Shown in pieces: positions 1 through 8,386 of a DNA stretch of 64,000 bases; within the stretch, counting starts at the first letter, position 1, and every line of letters begins with the position of its first letter. This DNA comes from DATLFA01 sp035525225 (GTDB taxonomy: Bacteria > Actinomycetota > Acidimicrobiia > Acidimicrobiales > WLNW01), in NCBI GenBank assembly GCA_035525225.1, contig DATLFA010000015.1, forward strand, positions 1 to 64,000, in the 5' to 3' direction. Under the pieces are notes generated by a model. It ran no database searches. It was not told the origin of the DNA and saw only the letters and a program-made list of their open reading frames with translations. A program made the translations under genes and the position numbers.

Positions 1-2
1 AA

Positions 3-446
3 CGAAGCGTGCACGCGAACGGGTTCTCCAACGTCCGGCTGCGCAACCTCTGCGTGGGCGAGCACACCGCGGCGGCTGTGTTCTGGATGAACTGGAACGA
101 GCCGATCGACTTCAGCTTGAACCGACTCGACGATGTCGCCGCGTCGTTCTCGGTGCTCACGGTCTCGATCGACGACCTCTTCGCGTGGGAAGGTCTCGAC
201 CGCCTCGACTACCTCAAACTCGATGCGATTGGCTCCGAAGAGTTGGTACTGCGCGGCGGACGTCAGACGATCGAGAAGTACCGGCCCATCATTCAGCTGT
301 TGGCATCGATCGATCACAGTGTCTCGGTGCGGCTCGACGACTACGCGTGTTTCCGTTCGTCGCACAGCCCGTTCAAGTTCTACATCCCGCACCAACACGA
401 CAAGGTCGACGTGCCGAAACAACTGGGGTGGGAAGCCCTCTCCTGA
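3..446 (+). CDS. FkbM-family methyltransferase, 3' part only
   Basis: The reading frame is already open at the window edge, so the N-terminal SAM-binding part lies outside. The visible 145 or so residues match the C-terminal half of FkbM-type SAM-dependent methyltransferases: a short beta-strand followed by an acidic turn (SIDDLF), the strand-and-loop motif DYLKLDAIGSEELVLRGG, then YRPIIQL. FkbM enzymes O-methylate polyketides, glycans or lipids; the substrate here cannot be read. The gene lies just outside the tRNA-Gln island boundary. The family call is fairly secure, the substrate unknown. Confidence 0.75.
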   Translation, partial: RSVHANGFSNVRLRNLCVGEHTAAAVFWMNWNEPIDFSLNRLDDVAASFSVLTVSIDDLFAWEGLDRLDYLKLDAIGSEELVLRGGRQTIEKYRPIIQLLASIDHSVSVRLDDYACFRSSHSPFKFYIPHQHDKVDVPKQLGWEALS

Positions 447-635
447 TGCGCGACGGCGCGGCAGCCGGCCCGCGCGATCACCGGCGCGCCGACTTCGCGA
501 GCACGCGCCGCTAGTGTCCACTGATTAGCCACGCCGACGTTCTCCCAAAAATGTCGGTTGGCGCGCTCGTGCCGCGAGCGAGAACGTGGACGGTGCCGTT
601 TTTTGACGTAGACCCCAGGGTCGCTCCAAACTCCC

Positions 636-730
636 CGGGTTATCACAGTGGGCCATCTAACCCGTACCGCTGTGAGCAGGGTCTTTTAGCTGGCGGGGCA
701 GGTTTCGAACCTGCGACCTCTGATCCAAAG
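636..730 (-). repeat. Decayed tRNA-Gln 3'-end copy (outer attachment-site remnant)
   Basis: Bases 681-730 match the tRNA-Gln 3' end at 9691-9740 with about six differences including one deletion. The T-arm is still self-complementary, but there is no 5' half and no anticodon stem, so it is not a tRNA gene. The adjoining 636-680 also resembles 9646-9690, which is internal to the right end of the neighbouring unit. This is the expected relic of repeated integration at a tRNA 3' end. Confidence 0.75.
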
Positions 731-847
731 AACGCTCTCAGACGGTCCGGTGAGTTGGGTGCGCGTCGCGTTCGTGCTGGCTGATCTGCGACAACGCGCG
801 AACTCGCGCGAGCCGAGGTTGGCGAGTATCGCCCGTTCTGGCGGCGT

Positions 848-869
848 CCGTTAGCAAACCGTTAGCAAA
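848..869 (+). repeat. Tandem 11-bp repeats CCGTTAGCAAA x2, possible integrase arm sites
   Basis: Two perfect head-to-tail copies of CCGTTAGCAAA occupy 848-858 and 859-869. The same motif recurs at the other end of the island unit, inverted at 9598-9608 and as CGTTAGCAAA at 9633-9642. Short repeats near both ends of an integrative element are typical of arm-type binding sites for a tyrosine integrase with an AP2-like N-terminal domain. Function is inferred from position. Confidence 0.55.
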
Positions 870-935
870 GACGCGCGCGGCGAACCCGCGAATGACAGCG
901 GAAGTACGCAGGTACCTGTCGCTCAATCTGGCGTG

Positions 936-1988
936 TTAGTCGGAGCTGAAATTTGCGGTGTACGACGTCCGTGGGGCTGGAGCACGGAATATCGGTGCCG
1001 AGCGTATGGCGTTGAGGAACGCATCGCGGGAGACGACATAGCTCCCGTCCTCGTAGATCACCTCGACGGTGACCATCGGGCCATCGCTCGACGGCCAGCG
1101 CGGCACGAGCTCAACGCTCGTCGAAGCTTTTTCATGCTTGATGCGAGTGATCGCGAAATCGAACCGCGGAAGGTAGTCCAGCGGCAAAGGATCGCCGCCC
1201 GCTTCGATTGCCTGCTGCCGATCGGCCACAGCAACGTGAGGCGCGAACGCGCCGTGAACCGTTGCGATGACCGCGTCGGTGGCACCATCACGCGGCTCGC
1301 GGCCAATCATGAGCGGCGAGATCGGAAACGACCCGCGACCGCCCACCTTCTTCGCCGCGCCGGTCACTCGCGATGCTCGACGGGTACAGCTGGCGCAGAT
1401 AGCGCCGCGATAGCCGGTGACAATCGGGCCCGCGTCGAGCAGCCTCCGCCCACAGAAACAACACGTGTTCAGATCGACTCGAGGTTGAAGCGCCGGCTCG
1501 GACACCCAGCCCCTCTCACGCGGCGCCGGTTCTGACCGGGCCCCGGCAACGCTGGTGCCCGTGAGCAACATGATCACGTTTTGCCTCACGTGGTGAAGCT
1601 CTAGGCCTCGCCCGATGAGCACGTGTGCCGCGATACCTTCGCCCTCGCGAATCAAACCCAACAAAACGTGCTCGGTTCCGATGTAGTTGTGACCGAGTTG
1701 CAGCGCCTCACGCAACGAAAGCTCGAGCACAGTCTTCGCTCGCGGCGTAAACGGAATATGGCCAACCGGCGTCCCGCCGCCATCGCCGATGATCTCTTTG
1801 ACTTCGCCTCGCACGTCCTGCAATTCGACGCCGAGCGCGGAAAGCGCCTTTGCCCCTACACCGTCACGCTCGCTCAACAGCCCCAGCAGCAGATGCTCAG
1901 TCCCGATGTAGTTGTGGCCCAGCAATCGCGCTTCTTCTTGCGCGAGCACCACCACCCGACGGGCGCGATCCGTGAAACGTTCGAACAC
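936..1988 (-). CDS. Double Clp N-domain protein with ClpX-type C4 zinc finger, no AAA+ module
   Basis: 350 aa. Two Clp N repeats occupy roughly residues 1-150; each contains the LGHNYIGTEH(L/V)LLGL motif seen at the start of ClpC/ClpB. A C4 zinc finger follows near residues 175-200 (CCFCGRR ... CASC), of the type at the N-terminus of ClpX. The remaining 150 residues are unrecognised. No Walker A or B is present, so it cannot be an unfoldase itself; an adaptor or substrate-capture role is inferred. The start is placed at GTG 1988 because the protein then begins MFERFTDRARRVVVLAQEEA like ClpC; upstream TTG codons would add three residues. Confidence 0.8.
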   Translation of the reverse strand: MFERFTDRARRVVVLAQEEARLLGHNYIGTEHLLLGLLSERDGVGAKALSALGVELQDVRGEVKEIIGDGGGTPVGHIPFTPRAKTVLELSLREALQLGHNYIGTEHVLLGLIREGEGIAAHVLIGRGLELHHVRQNVIMLLTGTSVAGARSEPAPRERGWVSEPALQPRVDLNTCCFCGRRLLDAGPIVTGYRGAICASCTRRASRVTGAAKKVGGRGSFPISPLMIGREPRDGATDAVIATVHGAFAPHVAVADRQQAIEAGGDPLPLDYLPRFDFAITRIKHEKASTSVELVPRWPSSDGPMVTVEVIYEDGSYVVSRDAFLNAIRSAPIFRAPAPRTSYTANFSSD

Positions 1989-2308
1989 CGCTGCCAACAA
2001 TAGCTATCCGGCCTCGTCGACGCATGCGGTGCCGCGGCACCCAGGGACCGCAGTGAGCAGTCCGAACTAATGGCGCAAAGCGAATACCGCCGCGAAGCGA
2101 ACACCAACCCCCGACTGGCCATGATCACTTGATGACAATCGCTCCGTGCGAGCGACGATGACGGGCGTCGAGATCGCCACCTCGGCATCACCGCAAGGCG
2201 CGTGGACGAGAAGCGCTGTGGCGCCGACCTCGCGATCGACGTCATCTGATGGCTGGGCTCGTGCTTCGTTCGAGCGATCGCGTCGAGTGGTCATCTCCGT
2301 GGCGACGT
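1989..2308. other. Intergenic region, no convincing gene
   Basis: Open frames here are short, arginine-rich and unlike any family I recognise. The stretch separates the ClpN-zinc gene from the arsR-sulP-pckG run on the same strand and presumably holds the ClpN-zinc promoter. No clear hairpin or operator was seen. Confidence 0.4.
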
Positions 2309-2626
2309 TTAGCGTTCCGCGGCTTCCAACCGAGATAGGTGCTTCGCGAAGGCGACGCCGCCGCCGAAGTACGGCCCGGCAAACGTTGCTGCGAAAGCGC
2401 CGGCGCCTAGCACCAAGGGCCACCCAGCGGACCGCTCGCTGATGTAGATGATGCTCGAGATGACGACGAAGGCGATGAGCCAACCAAGCATGGCTCCGAT
2501 GGCGAGCTGGCCCGGCAGCGACTTGTCGAGTCCGTCCGAAAGTCCTTTTGTCTCCTTCCTCGACACAGGGTGCATCGAGGCATTGAACGTTGTGTCGCAG
2601 GATCGGCCGCGGCGAGTGGCAATCAT
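2309..2626 (-). CDS. Small two-helix membrane protein
   Basis: 105 aa from ATG 2626, which overlaps the pckG stop by 4 bp (ATGA), arguing for translational coupling. An alternative ATG at 2575 gives 88 aa. Two hydrophobic segments are visible: LAIGAMLGWLIAFVVISSII and a second one rich in G, A and F after SAGWP. No family recognised. It is the last gene of the arsR-sulP-pckG run, so it may be an accessory of the transporter, but that rests on position only. Confidence 0.6.
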   Translation of the reverse strand: MIATRRGRSCDTTFNASMHPVSRKETKGLSDGLDKSLPGQLAIGAMLGWLIAFVVISSIIYISERSAGWPLVLGAGAFAATFAGPYFGGGVAFAKHLSRLEAAER

Positions 2627-4428
2627 CCGGCCAAACGCTTTTCCAGCGCGTCGAGTTGTTCGCGCAGTTCGACAGGGAGGCGGTCGCCAAAGGTCGCGTA
2701 GTGGGTCTCGATCAAGTCAGCCTCTACACGCCACATGTCGGCGTCGACGGTGAAGAGGTGCGCGAGCTGGCTGTCGCTGAGGCCAAGGCCACGTGTGTCG
2801 ATCGCTCCGGGTAGCGGGAGTCGCCCAATGGCGGTGTCAACCGCCTCCGCGCGGCCTGCGCAACGCTCGAAGATCCACGCGAGAACGCGGCTGTTGTCGC
2901 CATAGCCGGGCCACAAGTACATGCCGTCGGCGTTCTTTCGGAACCAGTTGACGTAGAAGATCTTCGGGAGGTTCTCCGGCGCGGAGGACTCTCCTATCGT
3001 GAGCCAGAGATCGAAGTAGTCGCCCATGTGGTAGCCACAGAATGGGAGCATGGCGAAGGGATCCCGGCGAAGTCTGCCGATTGCGCCAGTTGCGGCAGCG
3101 GTGGTTTCCGACGCCATCACAGAGCCCAGGAACACACCGTGGTGCCAATCGAACGCTTCGGTAACGAGCGGCACCACGCGAGAACGCCGACCACCGAAGA
3201 TGATCGCGGAAATCGGTACACCGCCAGGGTCTTCCCAGTCGGGAGCGATCGACGGCACCTGTGAGAGCGGAGCGGTGAACCGGCTATTGGGATGCGCGGC
3301 GGGCGAAGTGCTCGCGGGCGTCCAGTCGTTGCCTCGCCAATCGATTGCGTGCGCTGGCGGAGCGTCGGTGAGTCCTTCCCACCAGACATCGCCGTCGTCG
3401 GTGAGAGCCACGTTGGTGAACACGGTGTTTCGTGAAAGGGCGCGCACTGCGTTCGGGTTGGTGTCCATGCCCGTGCCCGGAGCGACGCCGAACATTCCGT
3501 ATTCGGGGTTGATTGCGTAGAGACGGCCGTCGTCGCCGAATTTCATCCAGCAGATGTCGTCGCCAATGGTCTCGGCGGCCCATCCCGGCAATGTGGGGAC
3601 CAGCATCGCGAGGTTCGTCTTTCCGCAGCCCGACGGGAATGCCCCGGCGATGAAGCGGTACTCACCATCGGGGTTCGTGAGCTTCACGATCAGCATGTGC
3701 TCGGCCAGCCACCCGTCGTCGCGCGCCATCGTCGACGCGATCCGCAACGCGAAGCACTTCTTACCCAACAATGCGTTGCCGCCATAGCCGGACCCGTAGG
3801 ACCAGATCTCCCGGGTCTCGGGGAACTGCACGATGTACTTGCGGTTCGGATCGCACGGCCATGCCACGTCGACCTGACCGTTGGTCAACGGCGCACCAAC
3901 CGAATGAACGCACGGAACAAAGGCGCCATCGTCTCCAAGGACATCGAGCGCGTCGCGGCCCATGCGCGTCATGATGCGCATCGAAGCTGCGACATATGCG
4001 GAGTCGGTGAGCTCGACACCGATGTGGGCAAAAGGTGACCCGAGGGGACCCAGCGAGAACGGCACCACATACATCGTGCGGCCCCGCATGGCGCCTCGGT
4101 AGACATCGAGCATCTCGGTCCGCATCTCCGCGGGATCGCGCCAGTTGTTCGTCGGGCCGGCGTCTTCGGCGTGTTGCGAGCAGATGAAGGTGCGATCCTC
4201 GACTCGGGCAACGTCGCCCGGGTCCGAACGCGCGAGGAAACTGTTTGGCCTCTTCGTTGGGTCGAGACAGATGAAGGTTCCGGTTTCAACCAGGCGCTGA
4301 CACAGCTTGTCGTACTCGGAGTCCGAACCATCACACCACTCGACGGTGTCTGGTTGAAGGATCTCGGTCCAGTGCTCGACCCAATCGAGAAGGTGACGGT
4401 GCTTGGTCGGCGGCACGGTTGTGGTCAT
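2623..4428 (-). CDS. pckG: Phosphoenolpyruvate carboxykinase (GTP)
   Basis: 601 aa, the usual length for GTP-dependent PEPCK. It interconverts oxaloacetate + GTP with PEP + CO2 + GDP in the cytosol, for gluconeogenesis or anaplerosis. Visible marks: YGGNALLGKK (215-224), the phosphate-binding loop AFPSGCGKTN (263-272) with the reactive cysteine, the metal-binding DDICWMKF (290-297), and INPEYGMFGVAPGT. Start ATG 4428 gives the family's normal N-terminus. It lies 32 bp downstream of the SulP gene on the same strand, so arsR-sulP-pckG is probably one transcript. Unusually for this enzyme, it sits between tRNA-end repeats. Confidence 0.97.
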   Translation of the reverse strand: MTTTVPPTKHRHLLDWVEHWTEILQPDTVEWCDGSDSEYDKLCQRLVETGTFICLDPTKRPNSFLARSDPGDVARVEDRTFICSQHAEDAGPTNNWRDPAEMRTEMLDVYRGAMRGRTMYVVPFSLGPLGSPFAHIGVELTDSAYVAASMRIMTRMGRDALDVLGDDGAFVPCVHSVGAPLTNGQVDVAWPCDPNRKYIVQFPETREIWSYGSGYGGNALLGKKCFALRIASTMARDDGWLAEHMLIVKLTNPDGEYRFIAGAFPSGCGKTNLAMLVPTLPGWAAETIGDDICWMKFGDDGRLYAINPEYGMFGVAPGTGMDTNPNAVRALSRNTVFTNVALTDDGDVWWEGLTDAPPAHAIDWRGNDWTPASTSPAAHPNSRFTAPLSQVPSIAPDWEDPGGVPISAIIFGGRRSRVVPLVTEAFDWHHGVFLGSVMASETTAAATGAIGRLRRDPFAMLPFCGYHMGDYFDLWLTIGESSAPENLPKIFYVNWFRKNADGMYLWPGYGDNSRVLAWIFERCAGRAEAVDTAIGRLPLPGAIDTRGLGLSDSQLAHLFTVDADMWRVEADLIETHYATFGDRLPVELREQLDALEKRLAG

Positions 4429-4460
4429 TGGTGCGGTCCAAACTGAGCGATCAAGGCGGA

Positions 4461-6281
4461 CTAAACGGTTTGACGCCGACGGCGTCGACGCGCGGCGGGT
4501 GCGGCTTCCTCTTCGGCGCCTGGACTGCCGGGCGCCTTGGGATCGTGGGGCGCGCGGGCGACGTGTTGGTGGGCGTGTGCAATAGCGTCGTCGAGGTTGG
4601 TGAAGAGGTGGTTTTCGTGCGCGAGCCGCTCCAGCGCGCCGACAGTGCGCAGCAGCTTCAGGTGCTCGGGGCGGGGGCCTTTGATCAGCACAGTGATACG
4701 CCGGCGTTCCAGTTCCGCGACGATGTCGCCGAGGGCCTGTGCACCGGTCGCGTCGAGCATCTGTAGCTGCGGCAGCCGCAGAATCACCACGCTCACATCG
4801 CCCACCGAGGTGATCTCGGTCAAGAACCGCTGCGCGGCTCCAAAAAACAGCGCTCCATCGAGTCGATAGGTGAGGATGCGCTGCGACAACAACACGGCTT
4901 CGGTGTCGGTCGTCACTTCCGGGCCGTTGCCGTTCGTTGGTACCGGCTCGGCCACCGCCGCGGTCGTGCGGGCGACGAGACGCAATGCCAAGATCACCGC
5001 AACGGCCACACCGATTTCGACTGCAAGGATCAGATCGAAGACCACCGTCGCGGCAGCGGTGAGTACGAGCACGAGCGCATCGGATCGCGTCGACCGCAAC
5101 ACGATGCGGACGTTGTGTATCTCGACCATCCGTATCGCAGTCACCATCAACACACCGGCGAGCGCGGCGAGGGGGATCTTCGCGACGAGCGGCCCGCCCA
5201 AGTACACGACGAGCACCAAGACGATCGAATGGACGATCGCCGAGACCCGTGTGCGGGCGCCGGCGCGCACGTTGACCGCGGTGCGGGCAATCGCGCCCGT
5301 TGCCGGCATGCCACCGAACAGAGGCGACGCCAGGTTTGCGAGGCCTTGACCGAACAGTTCGCGGTCGGGGTCATGTCGGCCGGTGTCCGCCATGCCGTCG
5401 GCGACTTTGGCCGACAGCAAGCTCTCCAAAGCAGCAAGTAGCGCGATCGCGAATGCGGCCGAGAACAGCTCACTGATGCGGCCCGACGACACCGCCGGAA
5501 ACGTTGGTGCCGGCAGGGAGCCTGGCAGCTTTCCGATGCGCGACACCGACAGATCGGCGCTTTGCGCGACGACGGTGGCGATCGCGACGGCGAGGAGCGA
5601 AGCGGGCAGAGCGCGGTGCAGCCTCGGCGCGATCATCATGACCGCAGCAACGAGCACTACGAGGCCGAGCGCGGCGAGCGTGCCGTCGCTGAAGGCATCG
5701 CGCACCGCCTTGGCCGCCACGACCGCCGTGTTCTCGCCTTCGGGTTTCGCAACGCCGAGCGCCGAGGGCACTTGCTGCAAGAAGATGATCACCGCGATGC
5801 CGACGGTGAACCCTTCGATTACCGGCCACGGGATGTAGGCGAGATAGCGACCGACGCGAAAGAACGCGGCGATCACCACCATGACGCCGGCCATGAGACC
5901 GACTAGGTACACCGCATCGACCCCGTAACGGTGAACCAACGGCACCAGTACAACGGTCATCGCACCGGTCGGGCCCGAGACCTGCACGTTGGAACCGCCG
6001 AAGACGGCCGCCACAAGCCCCGCGACGATCGCCGTCATCAAGCCGGCCTCGGCGCCGAGTCCGGTGGTGATCCCGAACGCCAACGCCAGCGGCAGCGCGA
6101 CCACTCCGACCGTCATGCCGGCGACGATGTCACCGCGCCATGACCGCGAAAGTCCGGAGTAGTCCGAGCGGCGAGGCAACAGTCGGATGAGCGACGCCGA
6201 CGCGACCCGGAGCCATCGCGTCACCTGTGATTGAGGAGCCAGGGAGGGGTCGTCGATGCGGTTGTCGTTCGCCGCGGTCAC
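4461..6281 (-). CDS. SulP-family anion permease with C-terminal STAS domain
   Basis: 606 aa. The transmembrane part (about residues 50-430) has the SulP signatures: GDIVAGMTVGVVALPLALAFG, GGSNVQVSGPTGAM and repeated hydrophobic helices. A cytoplasmic STAS domain follows (about 465-570), then a basic tail. SulP proteins move sulfate, bicarbonate or dicarboxylates; the substrate cannot be read from sequence. Its ATG overlaps the stop of the upstream arsR by 4 bp, and pckG follows after 32 bp. That pairing makes bicarbonate supply to a carboxylating or decarboxylating enzyme an attractive reading, but sulfate is equally allowed. Confidence 0.92.
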   Translation of the reverse strand: MTAANDNRIDDPSLAPQSQVTRWLRVASASLIRLLPRRSDYSGLSRSWRGDIVAGMTVGVVALPLALAFGITTGLGAEAGLMTAIVAGLVAAVFGGSNVQVSGPTGAMTVVLVPLVHRYGVDAVYLVGLMAGVMVVIAAFFRVGRYLAYIPWPVIEGFTVGIAVIIFLQQVPSALGVAKPEGENTAVVAAKAVRDAFSDGTLAALGLVVLVAAVMMIAPRLHRALPASLLAVAIATVVAQSADLSVSRIGKLPGSLPAPTFPAVSSGRISELFSAAFAIALLAALESLLSAKVADGMADTGRHDPDRELFGQGLANLASPLFGGMPATGAIARTAVNVRAGARTRVSAIVHSIVLVLVVYLGGPLVAKIPLAALAGVLMVTAIRMVEIHNVRIVLRSTRSDALVLVLTAAATVVFDLILAVEIGVAVAVILALRLVARTTAAVAEPVPTNGNGPEVTTDTEAVLLSQRILTYRLDGALFFGAAQRFLTEITSVGDVSVVILRLPQLQMLDATGAQALGDIVAELERRRITVLIKGPRPEHLKLLRTVGALERLAHENHLFTNLDDAIAHAHQHVARAPHDPKAPGSPGAEEEAAPAARRRRRRQTV

Positions 6282-6643
6282 TCGGCTTCCGCCAGTTCCG
6301 CGCGGAGATTGGCGAGTAACCCCTCGGTGTTGGACAACGATCTGATCAACACACGCTTGGCGGCCCCGAGCAATTCGACGAGCTGAGGATCGGCCACGGA
6401 ATAGAACACCTGCGATCCGTCCTTCCTTGCCGTGACCAGCCCCGAACGGCGCAAGATCCCGAGTTGTTGCGACAGGTACGAGGATTCGATCCCCACCAAC
6501 GGCTGTATCTCGCCCACGGAGAGCTCGCCTTCGGTCAGCAACTCGAGTGTCCGGATACGCGCCGGGTGCGCGAGCGCCCGGAACAAGTCGGCCTTCGCCT
6601 CAGAGATCGGACGGCCGATCGTCAAGTCCGCAGGTTCCATCAT
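6278..6643 (-). CDS. ArsR-family regulator without cysteines
   Basis: 121 aa winged-helix protein: FRALAHPARIRTLELLTEGELSVGEIQ and the recognition helix SSYLSQQLGILRRSGLVTARKDG. It has no cysteine, so the classical thiolate metal site of ArsR/SmtB is absent; it may sense a non-metal signal or a non-thiolate metal. It is translationally coupled to the SulP gene (ATGA). A set of ATGAT/ATCAT half-sites lies immediately upstream (6657-6685), fitting autoregulation of the arsR-sulP-pckG transcript. A second cysteine-free ArsR sits 1.5 kb away. Confidence 0.92.
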   Translation of the reverse strand: MMEPADLTIGRPISEAKADLFRALAHPARIRTLELLTEGELSVGEIQPLVGIESSYLSQQLGILRRSGLVTARKDGSQVFYSVADPQLVELLGAAKRVLIRSLSNTEGLLANLRAELAEAE

Positions 6644-6656
6644 CGTGACTTCCCAA

Positions 6657-6685
6657 ATGATAACATCGTGTTTATATCATATCAT
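6657..6685. promoter_or_regulatory. AT-rich inverted repeat upstream of arsR-sulP, probable ArsR operator
   Basis: ATGATA (6657-6662) is inverted against TATCAT (6675-6680), with a further ATCAT at 6681-6685. It is strikingly AT-rich for this genome, sits just upstream of the arsR start, and shares half-sites with 7050-7067 and 8387-8402. Operator function is inferred. Confidence 0.6.
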
Positions 6686-6822
6686 CACGTGGTCATAGTG
6701 TTACCTGCAGGCGCGTTGAGACTTGAGGACGAGGAAAGGCGGGGGTCGGTATGCGCTGCGGGCGGACAGTCAGCCCGATGGCTCAACCAAAGCGGGTGCA
6801 GCTGGTCGGCCGAACGAATTGC

Positions 6823-7026
6823 TCAGGGCTCAATGGGGATGCCCGGCAGACACGGCCAAAGGTCGCGTAGGCCGCCGTACTTCTGGTCGGGAAGGCGTTC
6901 GAGCGCCTCCACCACCGCGTCGCGAGCGCCGAGGGCGCGCGCGGTCTCGAGTAGTTCGGCTTTGCTCCGTAGCGGCCCATCGAGCCTGCCGCGCAATACG
7001 TCTGCGATCTCGACCCGTGTTGTCAT
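6823..7026 (-). CDS. DUF2795-domain protein
   Basis: 67 aa from ATG 7026. The sequence fits the small actinobacterial DUF2795 fold: an N-terminal V-E-I-A-D-V-L helix, LRSKAELLETARALGA, then ALERLPDQKYGGLRDLW. Function of the family is unknown. The ATG at 7026 is preferred over 7065 because the longer form would start inside the AT-rich operator-like repeat at 7050-7067. It is a single gene between the two arsR units and may answer to the same kind of regulator. Confidence 0.75.
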   Translation of the reverse strand: MTTRVEIADVLRGRLDGPLRSKAELLETARALGARDAVVEALERLPDQKYGGLRDLWPCLPGIPIEP

Positions 7027-7049
7027 GAGGCCACCTCGCCCCTTGGCAG

Positions 7050-7067
7050 ATGATATATTCATCATAT
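7050..7067. promoter_or_regulatory. Operator-like palindrome ATGAT-N6-ATCAT
   Basis: ATGAT (7050-7054) and ATCAT (7061-7065) are separated by 6 bp, directly upstream of the DUF2795 gene. Spacing and half-sites are the same as at 8387-8402 in front of the second arsR operon. Confidence 0.6.
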
Positions 7068-7106
7068 AAGCATGTTGTTATGAAATCATGGCCGTGGGAG
7101 ATCAAC

Positions 7107-7529
7107 ATGGATTCCTCCTCGAACAGCGCCTCGAAGATCACGTCGCTTCTCAACGTGACGTTTCGGCCCATTGCCGAAATCGACGGCGTTCGTCTGATCG
7201 CAGCGCTCGTAGCAGATGGTCACGGAGCTGCGATCTTGCCGGCCACTGCGGTACACGGGTGGCCAGGCGATCTGTGCTACCTACGCAGCATCCGTGGCTT
7301 GCCGCCGCGCACGATCGGGGTCGCCCGACCGACACTCACCGCCGGTCACGCAGCCATCCGTGCCATTGACGCGTTACTCGGCGAACTGATTGCTCGGGAA
7401 CTTCCAACGATGAATGGCCTCAAACCGTTGTCCGCCAATCGCGTCGCGTCATCAATGGCGTCACAGCCAGCACATCACACCACAGACCACGAATTGGGCG
7501 GGGCGCGGTTGCAAACGACCTGGGTGTAG
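7107..7529 (+). pseudogene. LysR-type regulator, C-terminal effector-domain fragment
   Basis: Only a stretch from about 7170 to 7400 resembles a known family: VRLIAALVADGHGAAILPATAV ... RTIGVARPTLTAGHAAIRAIDALLGEL is the last third of a LysR substrate-binding domain. The HTH and the first effector subdomain are missing, and the C-terminal 40 residues look like read-through. I call it a remnant; it could be expressed as a short protein but should not bind DNA. Confidence 0.55.
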
Positions 7530-7777
7530 TCGTCGTGGTGGTAGATGGTGGCTGATTGTAGTTCGGTGCCCAAGTGCTGGCGGAGCGCGTCCACTATGCG
7601 ATAGCCGTCAGCCTCGTCGAGAAGATCGATCGTAACGCCGGCGCCGCCGTGCCTCGCGAGCAGGTCATGATAGTCGACGCCGACGTCTTCGAGGACGAGA
7701 TCGAGGCAAAGCACCGCGTCGGGACCGACCACGATGTCCAGCCGTGATCCCGTTAGCTGGTCTTCAATGGCGGTCAT
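7475..7777 (-). CDS. Hypothetical acidic protein after arsR
   Basis: 100 aa from ATG 7777, starting inside the end of the upstream arsR (14-bp overlap), which suggests an operon. The protein is acidic in its middle (DLVLEDVGVDYHDLL, IDLLDEADGYRIVDAL). I do not recognise a family. Its 3' end overlaps the end of the LysR fragment on the other strand. Existence is supported by the operon position and a protein-like composition. Confidence 0.5.
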   Translation of the reverse strand: MTAIEDQLTGSRLDIVVGPDAVLCLDLVLEDVGVDYHDLLARHGGAGVTIDLLDEADGYRIVDALRQHLGTELQSATIYHHDDYTQVVCNRAPPNSWSVV

Positions 7778-8150
7778 TGGACACCCGGGGAGCGTCAACC
7801 CGCACCCCCACGGAAGGACGGAAATCGACTAACGCCAACTCGGCCAGCAGATCATCACTCTCGGCCAGTGATGCCGAGATGATCGCCTTAGCGGTTTCGA
7901 GCAACTGAAAGATACGTGGGTCGACGACCGTATATAGGACCCGAGCGCCGTCCTTGTGCGACCGAATCACATTGGCCCGCCGTAGCACCGCGAGCTGTTG
8001 CGACAGATGCGACTGTTCGAGGCCGATGTCGCCGAGCAACTCGCCAACGGTGCGCTCACCGTCGCGGAGCAGCTCGAGTACGCGAATGCGTGCGGGATGA
8101 CCCAACGTCTTGAAGAATTCAGCCTTGACTTGATAGATGGGACGACTCAC
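7764..8150 (-). CDS. ArsR-family regulator, second copy, without cysteines
   Basis: 128 aa. Winged-helix core FKTLGHPARIRVLELLRDGERTVGELL and recognition segment QSHLSQQLAVLRRANVIRSHKDGARVLYTV. It is clearly related to the regulator at 6278-6643 and, like it, has no cysteine. Start is GTG 8150, with a good ribosome-binding site (GAGGAGGTG) just upstream. It follows a 47-aa membrane protein by 13 bp; the palindrome at 8387-8402 precedes that pair, so this regulator probably controls its own operon. Confidence 0.92.
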   Translation of the reverse strand: MSRPIYQVKAEFFKTLGHPARIRVLELLRDGERTVGELLGDIGLEQSHLSQQLAVLRRANVIRSHKDGARVLYTVVDPRIFQLLETAKAIISASLAESDDLLAELALVDFRPSVGVRVDAPRVSNDRH

Positions 8151-8163
8151 GGCACCTCCTCGG

Positions 8164-8307
8164 TCAGCGATTGCGTCGCACTCGACGCGACGACGGAACC
8201 ACTAGCGGGCGCGTCCGTGCAGCCTGCCTCGCCGCGCGCCCCGCCATCCACGCCACAACAGCCAACACGCCTGAGGCCAACAGCGACAACCAAACCGCAT
8301 GGTTCAT
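8164..8307 (-). CDS. 47-aa single-helix membrane protein
   Basis: Starts at ATG 8307 behind a strong ribosome-binding site (GGAGGAGAT). One hydrophobic segment, WLSLLASGVLAVVAWMAG, is followed by a basic tail (RAARQAARTR...). First gene of the unit that continues into the second arsR. No family recognised; too short for most gene callers. Confidence 0.55.
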   Translation of the reverse strand: MNHAVWLSLLASGVLAVVAWMAGRAARQAARTRPLVVPSSRRVRRNR

Positions 8308-8386
8308 CACGCCGATCTCCTCCTCGGAGCACGAAAATCTGTCTCGAATCTGACCTGACGAGCCCGATTTGCGCATCGTCGCTTCA

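Noticed and set aside
551..784. Plus-strand ORF containing GGAGFEPATS
   Set aside because: That peptide is the well-known translation of a tRNA 3' end; the ORF overlies the tRNA-Gln remnant and has no other protein-like feature.
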